Counted from the first letter of the stretch, positions 46,638-56,133 are shown. The stretch: 64,000 nt of DNA from Thiomicrorhabdus sp. (GCF_963677875.1 NZ_OY782566.1:186001-250000), one strand, 5' to 3'. The notes: generated by a model not told the origin, from the letters alone. Translations and numbers: made by a program.

Positions 46638-48952
46638 CGGTGATCAAGCCCAGCAAAAAATACCCGAAAATAGCCGCCCACACTTACCAGATCGCTTTAA
46701 TCGGAAACCCGAACAGCGGTAAAAGTACGCTGTTTAACCGCCTGACCGGTTCTCAACAGACTACCGGAAACTGGCCTGGAGTAACCGTCGAGCAGAAATC
46801 CGGCCATTTTGAACTCAATCAGGAAAGCTACCACCTGATCGATCTGCCCGGCGTCTACAGTCTCGAACAGTCTCCGCACAGCGGTCTGGACGAAAGGGTC
46901 GCGTGTGATTTCCTGCAGTGCCAACCGGTGGATGTCATCCTGAATATTGTGGATGCCACCAGTCTGGAACGACAGCTGTTTCTGACCGCCCAGCTTTTGC
47001 ATATGGGACTGCCGGTCGTTGTCGTCCTGAACCGGATGGATCTGTTGCAAGAACGTAATCTGCATATCGACACCGATAAATTGTCCGCACAACTCGGTTG
47101 CCCGGTCATTCCAATTTCGGCTTACTACAACAAGGGCATTGACCAGCTTAAGCAACAATTGCCGAATATGGTAAACCGTCGCTCCAACCTGCACTTTGAC
47201 CTTCCAGAGACGCTGCACGAATCGGTTCATAAACTACGTGATCTGCGTGACAATCCGAAATCCGAATCCTGCTGGAAAAGCTTGCAGATGCTGATTTTCC
47301 CCGAAGAAGCGCCATTGGAACTGCGCAGCTTCTGCGCCAGCGAAAAACGTATGCTGGAAGCGCACTATCAGGAAGATCTGGCGCTGATTACCGCTGATCT
47401 CTATTTTCAGTTCGCACACGATGCGGCACATGCCAGTCAGGTTCACACCGATCAATTTACCCGCAACACGACGGATATCATCGACAAATGGACGCTCCAT
47501 CCGATCTGGGGCATGCCGATTTTCCTCGGTATCATGTATCTGGTTTTCGCGCTCTCAATTGTCGTCGGCAACGCCTTTATCGATTTCTTCGACCTTGGTG
47601 CCCAGGCACTGTTCGTCGACGGGCCGAGCGCACTGCTGCAATCGATCAACGCTCCCGGCTGGCTGATTACTTTCCTCGCCGAAGGCATCGGAGGAGGCAT
47701 TCAGGTAGTCGCAACCTTTATTCCCGTCATCGGCGCCCTGTTCCTGCTGCTGTCGATTTTGGAAGATACCGGTTACATGCAGCGCGCCGCCCTGATCATG
47801 GATAACCTGATGCGCCGCCTGGGTCTGTCCGGTCAAGCCTTTATCCCGCTGGTTGTCGGTTTCGGTTGTAATATTCCGGCTGTCCTTGCCAGCCGGACTC
47901 TGCCTGATCATCGTGACCGGATTATGACGGTAATGATGACACCATTTATGTCATGCAGTGCGCGTTTGACGGTCTATGTGATGTTTGCCACCGCATTTTT
48001 CAGTGACCATGCCGCTCTCCTCGTCTTTTCTCTTTATCTCGCCGGCATACTGGCAGCGGTTCTAACCGCTTTGATGTTAAAGAAAACACTGCTTCCGGGC
48101 GAAGCACCGCCTTTGCTGATGGAATTACCGATCTACCACAAACCGGCGGTAATCAATGTTCTGCAACACACGCGCAACAAACTAAAAGGGTTCATTCTCG
48201 ATGCCGGGAAGGTGATTGTACTGGTGGTTCTCGCGCTGAATTTCTTTAACAGCCTTGGAACCGACGGCAGTTTCGGACACGAAAACCAGCCAAGTTCGGT
48301 TCTGAGTACGGCTGCAAAAACCTTAACGCCGATCGTGGAACCTTTAGGAATCACCGAAGAGAACTGGCCGGCAACCGTTGGTTTGATTACCGGTTTGCTG
48401 GCCAAGGAAGTCGTCGTCGGCTCTCTGGATGCGCTTTATCAAAGTGAATCCGACGAAGCCGTCAATCACCTGGAATACGACTTTACCGGTGCTTTACGCG
48501 AAGCGCTCCTGACCATTCCCGAGAACATCAGTTCGATCTTTTCCGACCTGACCGATCCACTCGGGCTGCAATCGCTGGAGAACGTCGAAGACAAAATCGC
48601 CATCGCCGAAGAACAAGGCTTTACCCCTTCGACACTCGACAAAATGACTTACTACTTTGACGGCAACATCGGAGCCTATGCCTATCTTCTCCTGATTTTG
48701 CTGTATTTCCCCTGCGTCGCAACCTTCGGGGCGATCAAACAGGAGCTGGGCTGGCGTTGGGCTATCTACAGCGGGAGCTGGAGTATGTTTTTGGGTTTCA
48801 GCGTCGCAATCGCTTTCTATCAAGCTGCGACCTTTAACCAGCATCCGCAAAGTTCCGTAGCCTGGTTACTAGCGATTTTGTCGACTTTCCTGATACAATT
48901 TATGCTATTAAAGCGAGTCGGCAAGAACTATTCGGTTAAAAAACGTTTTTAA
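46634..48952 (+). CDS. feoB: Ferrous iron transporter FeoB
   Basis: 772-aa Fe(II) importer. The N-terminal G domain has G1 GNPNSGKSTLFNRLTG near 20, GNWPGVTVEQKSG near 44, G3 DLPGVYSL and G4 NRMD (the usual NKMD with Lys to Arg). A helical GDI-like linker follows, then the membrane region with gate repeats. VVGFGCNIPAVLASRTL near 413 and PFMSCSARLTVYVMFATAFF near 437 contain the conserved Cys. The C-terminal TM bundle is complete. It is coupled to feoA; feoC follows after 71 nt with a small hairpin CGCCGT/ACGGCG between (48959–48978). Confidence 0.97.
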   Translation: MTVIKPSKKYPKIAAHTYQIALIGNPNSGKSTLFNRLTGSQQTTGNWPGVTVEQKSGHFELNQESYHLIDLPGVYSLEQSPHSGLDERVACDFLQCQPVDVILNIVDATSLERQLFLTAQLLHMGLPVVVVLNRMDLLQERNLHIDTDKLSAQLGCPVIPISAYYNKGIDQLKQQLPNMVNRRSNLHFDLPETLHESVHKLRDLRDNPKSESCWKSLQMLIFPEEAPLELRSFCASEKRMLEAHYQEDLALITADLYFQFAHDAAHASQVHTDQFTRNTTDIIDKWTLHPIWGMPIFLGIMYLVFALSIVVGNAFIDFFDLGAQALFVDGPSALLQSINAPGWLITFLAEGIGGGIQVVATFIPVIGALFLLLSILEDTGYMQRAALIMDNLMRRLGLSGQAFIPLVVGFGCNIPAVLASRTLPDHRDRIMTVMMTPFMSCSARLTVYVMFATAFFSDHAALLVFSLYLAGILAAVLTALMLKKTLLPGEAPPLLMELPIYHKPAVINVLQHTRNKLKGFILDAGKVIVLVVLALNFFNSLGTDGSFGHENQPSSVLSTAAKTLTPIVEPLGITEENWPATVGLITGLLAKEVVVGSLDALYQSESDEAVNHLEYDFTGALREALLTIPENISSIFSDLTDPLGLQSLENVEDKIAIAEEQGFTPSTLDKMTYYFDGNIGAYAYLLLILLYFPCVATFGAIKQELGWRWAIYSGSWSMFLGFSVAIAFYQAATFNQHPQSSVAWLLAILSTFLIQFMLLKRVGKNYSVKKRF

Positions 48953-49023
48953 CAAAACCGCCGTCAAACACAACGGCGACCTCTTCCGCCTCGGCTCTCC
49001 AGGCTTTTTAAAGGGGCGGACCC

Positions 49024-49290
49024 ATGATTCTTCTCGACTTGAAACGCTATATCAAAACCCACGACAGAGTCACCTTTTCGGATATTAAAAACCACTTCGA
49101 TCTCACTGACGATGCCGCCAGCGCACTCTTGCTCCCGTTAATCAAACAGGGACACATTCAGGAGATCGGCGCAGATGGCTGCAGCAGCGGTCTGTGTTCG
49201 ACAGGATGCGTTCAAACCTCATTGGGCGCCAGTTATCAATGGATAGACAAGCCATTAAAAAATCTATCCATTCCCGTGCAAATTCTTTAG
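49024..49290 (+). CDS. feoC: FeoC-like Fe-S winged-helix protein
   Basis: 88 aa: an N-terminal winged helix (about 1–50), then the cysteine motif C53-x4-C58-x3-C62 (DGCSSGLCSTGC), a probable Fe-S ligand set as in FeoC, and a short tail. FeoC modulates FeoB stability or activity. Position directly behind feoB supports the call. GGGGCGGACCC precedes the ATG with only a moderate SD. Confidence 0.88.
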   Translation: MILLDLKRYIKTHDRVTFSDIKNHFDLTDDAASALLLPLIKQGHIQEIGADGCSSGLCSTGCVQTSLGASYQWIDKPLKNLSIPVQIL

Positions 49291-49322
49291 AATGAAACAT
49301 CATTCAACGATCGTGACCCTCA

Positions 49323-50261
49323 ATGAAAAAGTGGTTCCAAAAAAATAACAGTCGCCGATTTCACCGGGTCGATATGCCGGTACGTTACTTTATCCGCCCC
49401 AGCTCGCCAATCGAAAACCGGCAGATTTACGCAACGGGAACCGACTACTTTCCGCCATCGATTGAATTCAAGGTCAACCGGTACACCCAACTTGTCAAGA
49501 TGATGCTCAACGAGCTTCCGGATCAGTCACTGATCCAGACGCTGCTCGGGGAAATGTTTCAAGCCGTGCTGTTTTTCGGAAAATGCCTCGACTCGATCAG
49601 CCACGGAATTCAACCGATGCAGGACTTCGGAGTACGGGTTCAGCTGCAGCAATTGACCGACGGTTTTACACACCTGAACGACATCAAGGCACACTCCCCC
49701 AAAACTTACGGCTTTCTAAAACAATTCGAAGACAAATACCTTGACCTGATCAAACACTTCATTCGGAGCCTGAGCGATTCGACGCAGAACTATTTTGCGG
49801 CAAGCAAACTGAACAGTGATAAATTTGACATCGACGACAGCATGGAGTCCTTCCGTTCGCCGGAACATGAGCAGATTCCATTGCGTCAGGCGATGCTGGG
49901 GATTTACGACCTGTTTGAAACCTATCTGGAAATCTACCGACATATCTGCAGCGACCACCTCGATACACAAAGCCCCGAGAACTGGCCTTTGCAAGTCGTC
50001 AATGTCAGCGCAACCGGCATGGCTTTTCACAGCCCGAAAGCTTTTCCGCTACACGCAGCCGTTGACGTTTTTCTGGCCTTCGAACCGCCGGATCGGGTGA
50101 TCAAATTCAATGGCAAGGTTGTCTCCAACACGCCGCAGAAAAACGGCCGGCCGGAACGTTTCGCGATTAATTTTGAATTTCCCGACAGTGAACCTCAAAA
50201 ATATCTGCAAAACGAAATACAGAAGTTCGAGATCGAATCCTGTATGGACGTCGAGCTGTAG
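49323..50261 (+). CDS. PilZ-domain protein with large helical insertion
   Basis: 312 aa. An RxxxR-type c-di-GMP motif RRFHR lies at residues 11–15, right at the N-terminus, followed by a strand-like stretch (VDMPVRYFI). The second PilZ signature NVSATGMAF (NxSxxG) appears only at about 229–237, with a PilZ-like C-terminal barrel (VDVFLAFEPP…FNGKVVSNTP…FAINFEF). The roughly 200 residues between are predicted helical. The two c-di-GMP contacts are thus far apart in sequence; either the domain is split by an insertion or the N-terminal match is incidental. It is likely a c-di-GMP effector. It follows feoC by 32 nt. Confidence 0.72.
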   Translation: MKKWFQKNNSRRFHRVDMPVRYFIRPSSPIENRQIYATGTDYFPPSIEFKVNRYTQLVKMMLNELPDQSLIQTLLGEMFQAVLFFGKCLDSISHGIQPMQDFGVRVQLQQLTDGFTHLNDIKAHSPKTYGFLKQFEDKYLDLIKHFIRSLSDSTQNYFAASKLNSDKFDIDDSMESFRSPEHEQIPLRQAMLGIYDLFETYLEIYRHICSDHLDTQSPENWPLQVVNVSATGMAFHSPKAFPLHAAVDVFLAFEPPDRVIKFNGKVVSNTPQKNGRPERFAINFEFPDSEPQKYLQNEIQKFEIESCMDVEL

Positions 50262-50358
50262 TTACCGCTTATGAAAAAGGGAAAAACTTCAGCTTTCCAC
50301 GCGTCTGCCGATACAATCTTTCAGCAACGTTACCGCGATTTCTAAGAGAATTTGCAAT

Positions 50359-50772
50359 ATGTTTGGCGACCAAGACAATATTGACCCCAGCTTTATGGAC
50401 AGACTGCCTGTCTCTTACCGCACCCCTGCTTTGGAACTGATCAGCCAGGCGGATCTGCGCAGTATGCTGATTATGCGTAAGCAAGGCGTCCCGATTGAAC
50501 TTGAAAACAAATACCAACTCTCAGCCGAACAATGGCGGCAAATCATCAATTCGGTGATTTTAACCAAACTCAGTACCTTTGAAATTAACACCGGATTTCC
50601 CAACCGTTACATCAACAAACTGGTGGAAATTGTCGGGGCGGTGTACGGCATGCCGAACCGCACCGCACGCCAGCTCGAAGCTCTGTTCCGCGACAGTCAT
50701 CCTCATTTTGCCGAATGGCTGGCCAACCTGCACAGGGTGCAAATGCTCAACGCCCGCCAAAACGGCAGCTGA
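50359..50772 (+). CDS. Hypothetical soluble protein
   Basis: 137 aa, not recognised. Predicted largely helical, with LPVSYRTPALELISQADLRS near 16 and FEINTGFPNRYINKLVEIVG near 76; one Met-rich segment near 38. No signal peptide or TM. AGAG about 9 nt upstream. GCCGATAC/TACAAT lies about 40 nt upstream, a possible but unconvincing promoter. It is next to the PilZ gene and convergent with the HugZ-like gene. Confidence 0.6.
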   Translation: MFGDQDNIDPSFMDRLPVSYRTPALELISQADLRSMLIMRKQGVPIELENKYQLSAEQWRQIINSVILTKLSTFEINTGFPNRYINKLVEIVGAVYGMPNRTARQLEALFRDSHPHFAEWLANLHRVQMLNARQNGS

Positions 50773-50781
50773 TCGCCAGCG

Positions 50782-51279
50782 TTAATTACGCGCCGGCCGC
50801 AGATGATTGCAAAACCCGCCTTCGAAACGGTATGCCTGCCCGAAGCCCTTCACATAGCCGCCTTCAAAAGGTTGCAGCGAAAACAGGTGAAAATCCCCTA
50901 AACCGCTTAACAGTTCCACAATTTCTCCAAAGCGGGATTTCAACAGCTCCAAAGCCTCCTGCGCTTCAGAACTCTCACTCTGAAGGTGCGCAACCCTTGC
51001 CTGGAAACTGATTCTCTGGCGGGCAAAAGGCTGTTCGCTCTGAACTTCATCTTCCAGCAACAATCCTGAAACGACCGTTTCCGCTCGCTCGAAGGAACAC
51101 AAATACAACAGATTTCTCGTGTGCAAAGCAAGCTCACTGACCAAGATGTACAACCGGCCATCCTCACGGATTGCAAATGGCATCGTGCTGGTTTCAACCT
51201 TGCCGTTTTCGTCCAGCGTACTCAGCACCAATGCCTTTCTTCCCGCAACAAACTCTTCACAGAACGATTGCGCTTTCAT
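50782..51279 (-). CDS. Pyridoxamine 5'-phosphate oxidase-fold protein, HugZ-like
   Basis: 165-aa split-barrel protein. KALVLSTLDENGKVETSTMPF near 16 and the family end LFSLQPFEGGYVKGFGQAYRF near 134 match HugZ/HutZ heme-utilisation proteins, which bind or degrade heme in the cytoplasm. The C-terminal heme-binding HxGGFG-type extension is short here (FCNHLRPARN). ATG 51279 has GGAGGGG about 5–8 nt upstream; the frame opens slightly earlier. A link with the heme-type ABC genes at the window start is possible but they are not adjacent. Confidence 0.78.
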   Translation of the reverse strand: MKAQSFCEEFVAGRKALVLSTLDENGKVETSTMPFAIREDGRLYILVSELALHTRNLLYLCSFERAETVVSGLLLEDEVQSEQPFARQRISFQARVAHLQSESSEAQEALELLKSRFGEIVELLSGLGDFHLFSLQPFEGGYVKGFGQAYRFEGGFCNHLRPARN

Positions 51280-51315
51280 TCTTGTCCCCTCCGCCCTATT
51301 CAACTCTATGCGATT

Positions 51316-51996
51316 TCAGCCCTGTGCAATTTCCAGTGTTTTCAGAAGCCAGCTGCGAATATCCGCCAGCTCTTCGCCGCACACCTGGTGCCCCATCTGA
51401 TAAGGGTGCCATTCAATCTGATAGCCCTTTTGGCCCAAAGCCTTGCGGGCATGTTCCGCCAAAGCCAGAGGCACGACGCCGTCTTCGGTGCCGTGCGCCA
51501 TAAAGATCGGCATTTCACGGTGCATATAAAACTGCTGCTCCATCGGGCAATAGGTCGACAAAGCCATAATCCCGCCCAACGATTGCTGATAACTGAGACC
51601 GGCATGCAGGGCGATAAGTCCTCCCTGAGAAAAACCGGCCAGAAGCACTTTTTTAGGATCGATTCCCGCTTTTATCTGCCGGTCGATCAAATCGTAAACT
51701 CGATAACAGGCAACGCGGATTCCTGCGGCATCCACCTCATTCAGCAGATCCGGACTGCGGATATCGTACCAGGAACGCATCAGCATGCCGCCGTTAAGGG
51801 TGACCGGCTGTTCTGGCGCATGCGGAAAGATAAAACGAATCGCATGCTGCTGCGGTAAATTCAACTGGGGCAAAACACCGAGAAAGTCGTAGCCGTCCGC
51901 CCCCAGACCATGCAGCCAGATCACCACTGCCTGCGCACTCATCTCTTTACCGTCCGGCCCTTTTGGCTCCACAATAATCGGTGGCGTATCACTCAT
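51316..51996 (-). CDS. Alpha/beta hydrolase, carboxylesterase/phospholipase family
   Basis: 226-aa serine hydrolase of the carboxylesterase (YpfH/EstB-like) family. Oxyanion block VVIWLHGLGADGYDF near 26, nucleophile GFSQGG near 120, catalytic Asp in HGTEDGVVP and His in QMGHQV near the C-terminus. Family members act on short-chain esters; the true substrate is unknown. The frame opens with GTG 52005; ATG 51996 was preferred, with a rather long SD spacing (GGGAG, about 11 nt). Confidence 0.9.
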   Translation of the reverse strand: MSDTPPIIVEPKGPDGKEMSAQAVVIWLHGLGADGYDFLGVLPQLNLPQQHAIRFIFPHAPEQPVTLNGGMLMRSWYDIRSPDLLNEVDAAGIRVACYRVYDLIDRQIKAGIDPKKVLLAGFSQGGLIALHAGLSYQQSLGGIMALSTYCPMEQQFYMHREMPIFMAHGTEDGVVPLALAEHARKALGQKGYQIEWHPYQMGHQVCGEELADIRSWLLKTLEIAQG

Positions 51997-52195
51997 TTTT
52001 TTCACAACTCCCCAAACTTTTCAATTCCATTCCAGATCTTCGCAATCGATTTCGGCATCCGACACAAGCCGGGCATGAAACATCAACAGAGCGCAGACTC
52101 TCTGATAAAATAGCTCCATTTTATAGGCAAGCGGAGCCTGCGTCACGATCGACGAGAAGGTTTAAGCTTTCCGGCTCTTCGCAATCGGAGGAACC

Positions 52196-52342
52196 ATGCA
52201 TATCCCCTTGAGCATTTTATTGATCTGTTGCAGCCTCGCTTTAGGCGCCTGCGGCAAGAAAGGTTCTCTGTATGTTGAGGAAGACGCCCAGACCTCATCT
52301 CAGGACGTCACGTCTCCGCCGCCCGCATCGCCCCAACAGTAA
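52196..52342 (+). CDS. lptM: LPS-assembly lipoprotein LptM (YifL-like)
   Basis: 48-aa lipoprotein. The hydrophobic signal ends in lipobox LGAC, immediately followed by GKKGSLYVEE, the CGxKGxLY signature of LptM/YifL, which helps mature the LptDE translocon. A Ser/Pro/Gln-rich tail completes it. GGAGG lies 4 nt before the ATG. It is 13 nt upstream of lysA, the conserved lptM-lysA arrangement. The 200-nt spacer before it (51997–52195) shows a possible TAAAAT -10 near 52107 and nothing else. Confidence 0.9.
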   Translation: MHIPLSILLICCSLALGACGKKGSLYVEEDAQTSSQDVTSPPPASPQQ

Positions 52343-52355
52343 CAGGACTTTTGTA

Positions 52356-53609
52356 ATGAGTGCAGCTTTTGGCTACCAAAACAACCGACTTCACGCCGAA
52401 AACGTCAGTCTGAGCGAACTGGCAGACACCTACGGCACCCCGCTTTATGTTTATTCGCGAAGCGAGTTTGAACAACGCTGGACAGCCTTTGACAGCGCCT
52501 TCGGCGACCAGCCGCATCTGGTGTGCTACGCGGTTAAAACCAACTCCAATCTGGCAGTCCTCAATGTTCTGGCCCGCCTGGGTTCCGGTTTCGACATCGT
52601 TTCTCAGGGAGAACTTGAGCGAGTTCTGCGTGCCGGAGGTAATCCGGACAAAGTTGTTTTCTCCGGCGTCGCCAAACAGTCTTCCGAAATCCGCCGCGCT
52701 CTGGAAGTCGGTATCCGTTGCTTTAATATCGAATCCCACGCCGAACTGGATCGTATTCAGAAGGTGGCCGAAGAAATGGATCGAATCGCCAACATCTCGA
52801 TCCGGGTCAACCCGGATGTCGATGCCCAGACCCATCCGTATATTTCCACCGGTTTGAAAGACAATAAATTCGGCGTCGATATCCTCAAAGCCCCGGAACT
52901 TTATGAAGATGCCTGCGCCTGCTCGCATATCAATCCGGTCGGTATCGACTGTCACATCGGTTCCCAGCTGACTCAGATCGAACCGTTTGTCGACGCTTTG
53001 AAACGCGTTCTGGCACTCAAAAACCGACTTTCCGATCTGGGCATTGATCTGCATCATCTGGATTTAGGCGGCGGCCTGGGAATTCAATACACCGATGAAA
53101 CACCGCCGGAAATCAGTGACTATATTCAAGCTCTGGTACAAGAATTGAATGATCCTGACGTGGAAATCATCATCGAACCCGGACGTGCCATTGCCGGAAA
53201 TGCCGGAGTGCTTCTGACGGAAGTCGAATATCTGAAACCCACCGATCACAAAAATTTTGCCATCATCGATGCCGCCATGAATGACCTGATTCGCCCGGCA
53301 CTTTATCAAGCCTATCAGGAAATCGTACCGGTCGCTCCCCGAAACGACGGTTTGGATGCTGTATGGGATCTGGTTGGCCCGGTATGCGAAACCGGCGATT
53401 TTCTCGGAAAAGACCGGCCCTTGAATCTGAAGGCCGGTGACCTGCTAGCAGTGCGTTCCGCGGGAGCTTACGGCTTTACCATGAGTTCAAACTACAACAC
53501 GCGCCCGCGGGCTGCCGAAGTGATGGTGAAAGATGATCAAAGCTGGCTGATCCGCCCGCGCGAAACCTATGAAGACCTGATGGGCAGCGAACGCCTGATC
53601 GAAGATTAA
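52356..53609 (+). CDS. lysA: Diaminopimelate decarboxylase LysA
   Basis: PLP enzyme, the last step of lysine synthesis; 417 aa. The PLP Lys is K61 in CYAVKTNSN. SGFDIVSQGELERVLRAG near 79, DCHIGSQLTQIEPF near 198, GGGLGIQY near 237 and EPGRAIAGNAG near 273 are typical. The C-terminal CETGDFLGKDRPL contains the active-site Cys. ATG 52356 has AGGA 8 nt upstream. The frame is open upstream across lptM but that is coincidental. dapF is not in the window. Confidence 0.97.
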   Translation: MSAAFGYQNNRLHAENVSLSELADTYGTPLYVYSRSEFEQRWTAFDSAFGDQPHLVCYAVKTNSNLAVLNVLARLGSGFDIVSQGELERVLRAGGNPDKVVFSGVAKQSSEIRRALEVGIRCFNIESHAELDRIQKVAEEMDRIANISIRVNPDVDAQTHPYISTGLKDNKFGVDILKAPELYEDACACSHINPVGIDCHIGSQLTQIEPFVDALKRVLALKNRLSDLGIDLHHLDLGGGLGIQYTDETPPEISDYIQALVQELNDPDVEIIIEPGRAIAGNAGVLLTEVEYLKPTDHKNFAIIDAAMNDLIRPALYQAYQEIVPVAPRNDGLDAVWDLVGPVCETGDFLGKDRPLNLKAGDLLAVRSAGAYGFTMSSNYNTRPRAAEVMVKDDQSWLIRPRETYEDLMGSERLIED

Positions 53610-53640
53610 ACTCACCGGATTGATACCTGTCACCGCAGTG

Positions 53641-54810
53641 TCAGGCATCAGTCTGCCGTGGCAAACGCGAAGTCAGCCACAGGTGCAACGCCGACAGCTG
53701 CTTCGCTTCCGGTAACCGATTTTCTTCTCCGCGAATGCGGATAATCTGCGGCTCCGAACCGTTTGCCTGCAAATGCGGTTCGACCCAGGCTCCCCAATCA
53801 CCCTGCTCGTCACGCCAGGCGACCAGCATCCGAGTTTCGGCAAATTCGTCTTTCGGCCAGTCGGTCCAGAAGGCATGTTGCAGAAGATGACTGAGCGCAA
53901 GCATCTCTTTTCGTGAAGTAATGACTCTCGGTTCTTGCGGCAAAACCGGTTGCTCTGCTCGACCTTGCTGCGCCGCCAGCCAGGGTGCCATCCACTTACG
54001 GTATAACTTTTCCACATCGATCAGATAACGACTCTGACCGATCAAAGCCACTTCACTCTCCGGGAGTTGCATCTGTTCGGCCAGGGCGTAGGCGTCCTCA
54101 AGCAAAGCGATCATTGATTGACACTGCATGGGACGGCAGGGAAGTTGCGCCAGAGCATGATGCAGCCGACAACCAATCAGCTCCGGAAAACGCGCAGCCA
54201 GAGCCAATGCCATCGAGTTAATTCGCGGCAAACTCTGTAAAGCTTGCAGACGCTGTTCATCCAGCAGACAGACTTCAACCTGCTCGGCGATCTGGGGATT
54301 AACAAAACGCAGACGTAAATTACGCAGAAAACGGACGGTTTCTTCTTTTCCCGGCCACCCCACCTGAGCGGCCAGTTGAGTGCGCTTTCCAGCCAGAAGA
54401 GCGACGATATCCGCTTCCGTCAGACGCGAGCTGATCAGGCGCCAGGCAAGCATGGGAGCATGATCCAGCAATTCAAGAATCTGCGGATATTTACCGGCAA
54501 AGTGCAGCAGACGCAGCTGGTGCGACGGAAACAACAGACAACTCTCCTGCACCCAGGCAGGGATCTGCTTGCGCCAAGCCGATAATTGCGCCAAGTTCGC
54601 CCAGGCCAGAATATTAAAAAAAGACGGGTAATCGGGAATCGGACGCGAATCCATTAACATCGCATCCCAGCCGGGCACGGACACGACACCGATCTTGGGA
54701 AACAATTTACGGGCATCGACCCACAAGCACTGCTCGGCGTCATCCCAGAAACAGTGGCGTGCCAACTGTCTCTGGCGCAGATCGGTTGTTGCAGGAATCG
54801 CGTTCGGCAT
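53641..54810 (-). CDS. Hypothetical protein, Leu/Gln/Trp-rich
   Basis: 389-aa soluble protein, not recognised. It has repeated helical segments with many Trp, Gln and Leu (for example IPDYPSFFNILAWANLAQLS near 57, FPSHQLRLLHFAGKYPQIL near 93, IAEQVEVCLLDEQRLQALQS near 177) and a His/Cys cluster (GCRLHHALAQLPCRPMQC, about 217–234). No TM or signal. It begins 6 nt after rlmI ends on the same strand with no clear SD, so it probably depends on rlmI transcription. Function unknown. Confidence 0.65.
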   Translation of the reverse strand: MPNAIPATTDLRQRQLARHCFWDDAEQCLWVDARKLFPKIGVVSVPGWDAMLMDSRPIPDYPSFFNILAWANLAQLSAWRKQIPAWVQESCLLFPSHQLRLLHFAGKYPQILELLDHAPMLAWRLISSRLTEADIVALLAGKRTQLAAQVGWPGKEETVRFLRNLRLRFVNPQIAEQVEVCLLDEQRLQALQSLPRINSMALALAARFPELIGCRLHHALAQLPCRPMQCQSMIALLEDAYALAEQMQLPESEVALIGQSRYLIDVEKLYRKWMAPWLAAQQGRAEQPVLPQEPRVITSRKEMLALSHLLQHAFWTDWPKDEFAETRMLVAWRDEQGDWGAWVEPHLQANGSEPQIIRIRGEENRLPEAKQLSALHLWLTSRLPRQTDA

Positions 54811-54816
54811 CGGCGA

Positions 54817-56010
54817 TCACCAGCTAGGGCCGCTTTTAAAAAACAGCGTTTTAATGTATTCACTTTCAGGAATGGCCGGATGGACAGGATGATCCGCTGC
54901 CTGATGCCCTTGGGAGAACAGCTGCACTCGACGATCAATATGCCGGGCTGCCGACTGTACGGCTTGCAACAGCTGATCCCGCCCGAGATGATGCGAACAG
55001 GAAGCCGAAACCAGAATACCGTCTTTTTCCAGCAGTCGTAAAGCCAGCTCGTTGATGCGCCGATAGGCTTCGAAGCCCTGCTTGAAATCTTTCTTGCGTT
55101 TGATGAATGCCGGAGGATCGACAACAATGACGTCAAATTTATGCGCTTCCAGTTTCAGTGCATTCAACACGTCAAATGCATTTCCCTGAATGGTGGTCAA
55201 AATCGATTCGACGCCGTTTAAACGAGCATTGATTTCAACACCGTCCAAAGCGGCTTCGGAAGCGTCAACACAGGTAACTTCCGAAGCTCCGGCGGTTGCC
55301 GCCGCCAGCCCCCAGCCACCGAGATAACTGAAAACATCCAGAACGCGCTTGCCTTTCACCAGTGTCTGCAGCATGGCTCGCGACTGGCGATGATCATAAA
55401 ACCAGCCGGTTTTCTGCCCGCCTTCTACCGGAATCTGAAAACGGGTGCCGTTTTCTTCAATCGTCAAGGTTTCCGGCAACTGTCCGTATACAACCTCTTC
55501 ATATCTCGGCAAGCCTTCCAGCTCCCGGCTCGGCGTATCGTTCTTGAACACAATCGCTTGCGGATGATAGAGATTTTCCAGCAGTTGAATCAGCGTTTCC
55601 TTCACCGCTTCCATACCGGCTGTCGTAATCTGCACCGAAAAGACTTCGCCAAACCGGTCAATGACCAAACCGGGCAGCCCATCGCCTTCGCCAAAGATCA
55701 GACGGTAGTACGGTTGATCAAATACCTGCTCCCGCAAAGCCTGAGCTTCCTGCACACGTTTTTTGAGGAATTTGAGATTGAAATCGAGTTTGGCATCACG
55801 GCTCAACAAACGAGCGCAAATCAGAGTGTTCGGGTTCACATACCCGATCCCGAGAGGTTTGCCATTTTCGGCTTCAATCTGTACAAGCTGCCCCGCTTCA
55901 AACTCTTTCAGGGGTGTCTGCCGGGCATCGACTTCATTGCTGTATACCCACAAATGCCCTTGTTTCAGGCGGCGTTCTTCATTCTTCTTTAATCGTAAAC
56001 TGGCTAGCAT
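54817..56010 (-). CDS. rlmI: 23S rRNA (cytosine1962-C5)-methyltransferase RlmI
   Basis: 397 aa. An N-terminal PUA domain (LKQGHLWVYSNEVD … GIGYVNP, about 1–75) is followed by a Rossmann methyltransferase with SAM motif LDVFSYLGGWGLAAATAGA near 222 and the catalytic segment VVDPPAFIKRKKDF near 298, where a Pro-rich DPPAF is diagnostic. E. coli RlmI is of the same length and layout. The gene pair with the hypothetical behind it is transcribed leftwards; gcvH lies upstream after a terminator. Confidence 0.92.
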   Translation of the reverse strand: MLASLRLKKNEERRLKQGHLWVYSNEVDARQTPLKEFEAGQLVQIEAENGKPLGIGYVNPNTLICARLLSRDAKLDFNLKFLKKRVQEAQALREQVFDQPYYRLIFGEGDGLPGLVIDRFGEVFSVQITTAGMEAVKETLIQLLENLYHPQAIVFKNDTPSRELEGLPRYEEVVYGQLPETLTIEENGTRFQIPVEGGQKTGWFYDHRQSRAMLQTLVKGKRVLDVFSYLGGWGLAAATAGASEVTCVDASEAALDGVEINARLNGVESILTTIQGNAFDVLNALKLEAHKFDVIVVDPPAFIKRKKDFKQGFEAYRRINELALRLLEKDGILVSASCSHHLGRDQLLQAVQSAARHIDRRVQLFSQGHQAADHPVHPAIPESEYIKTLFFKSGPSW

Positions 56011-56060
56011 GTTTTTCTCTCATCTGACGGAGCGCTCGTCACCCGAACCGCCGCCGTAAA

Positions 56061-56093
56061 CAAAAAGAAGAGGCAAAAACCTCTTCTTTACTT
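56061..56093 (-). terminator. gcvH terminator
   Basis: Stem AAAGAAGAGG/CCTCTTCTTT (56064–56073/56080–56089) with a 6-nt loop and, on the minus strand, T5 behind it. It lies between gcvH and rlmI. Confidence 0.85.
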
Positions 56094-56133
56094 TTAAATC
56101 TGCGGCATCTCAAAAGACGCCGTTTCCATACGC

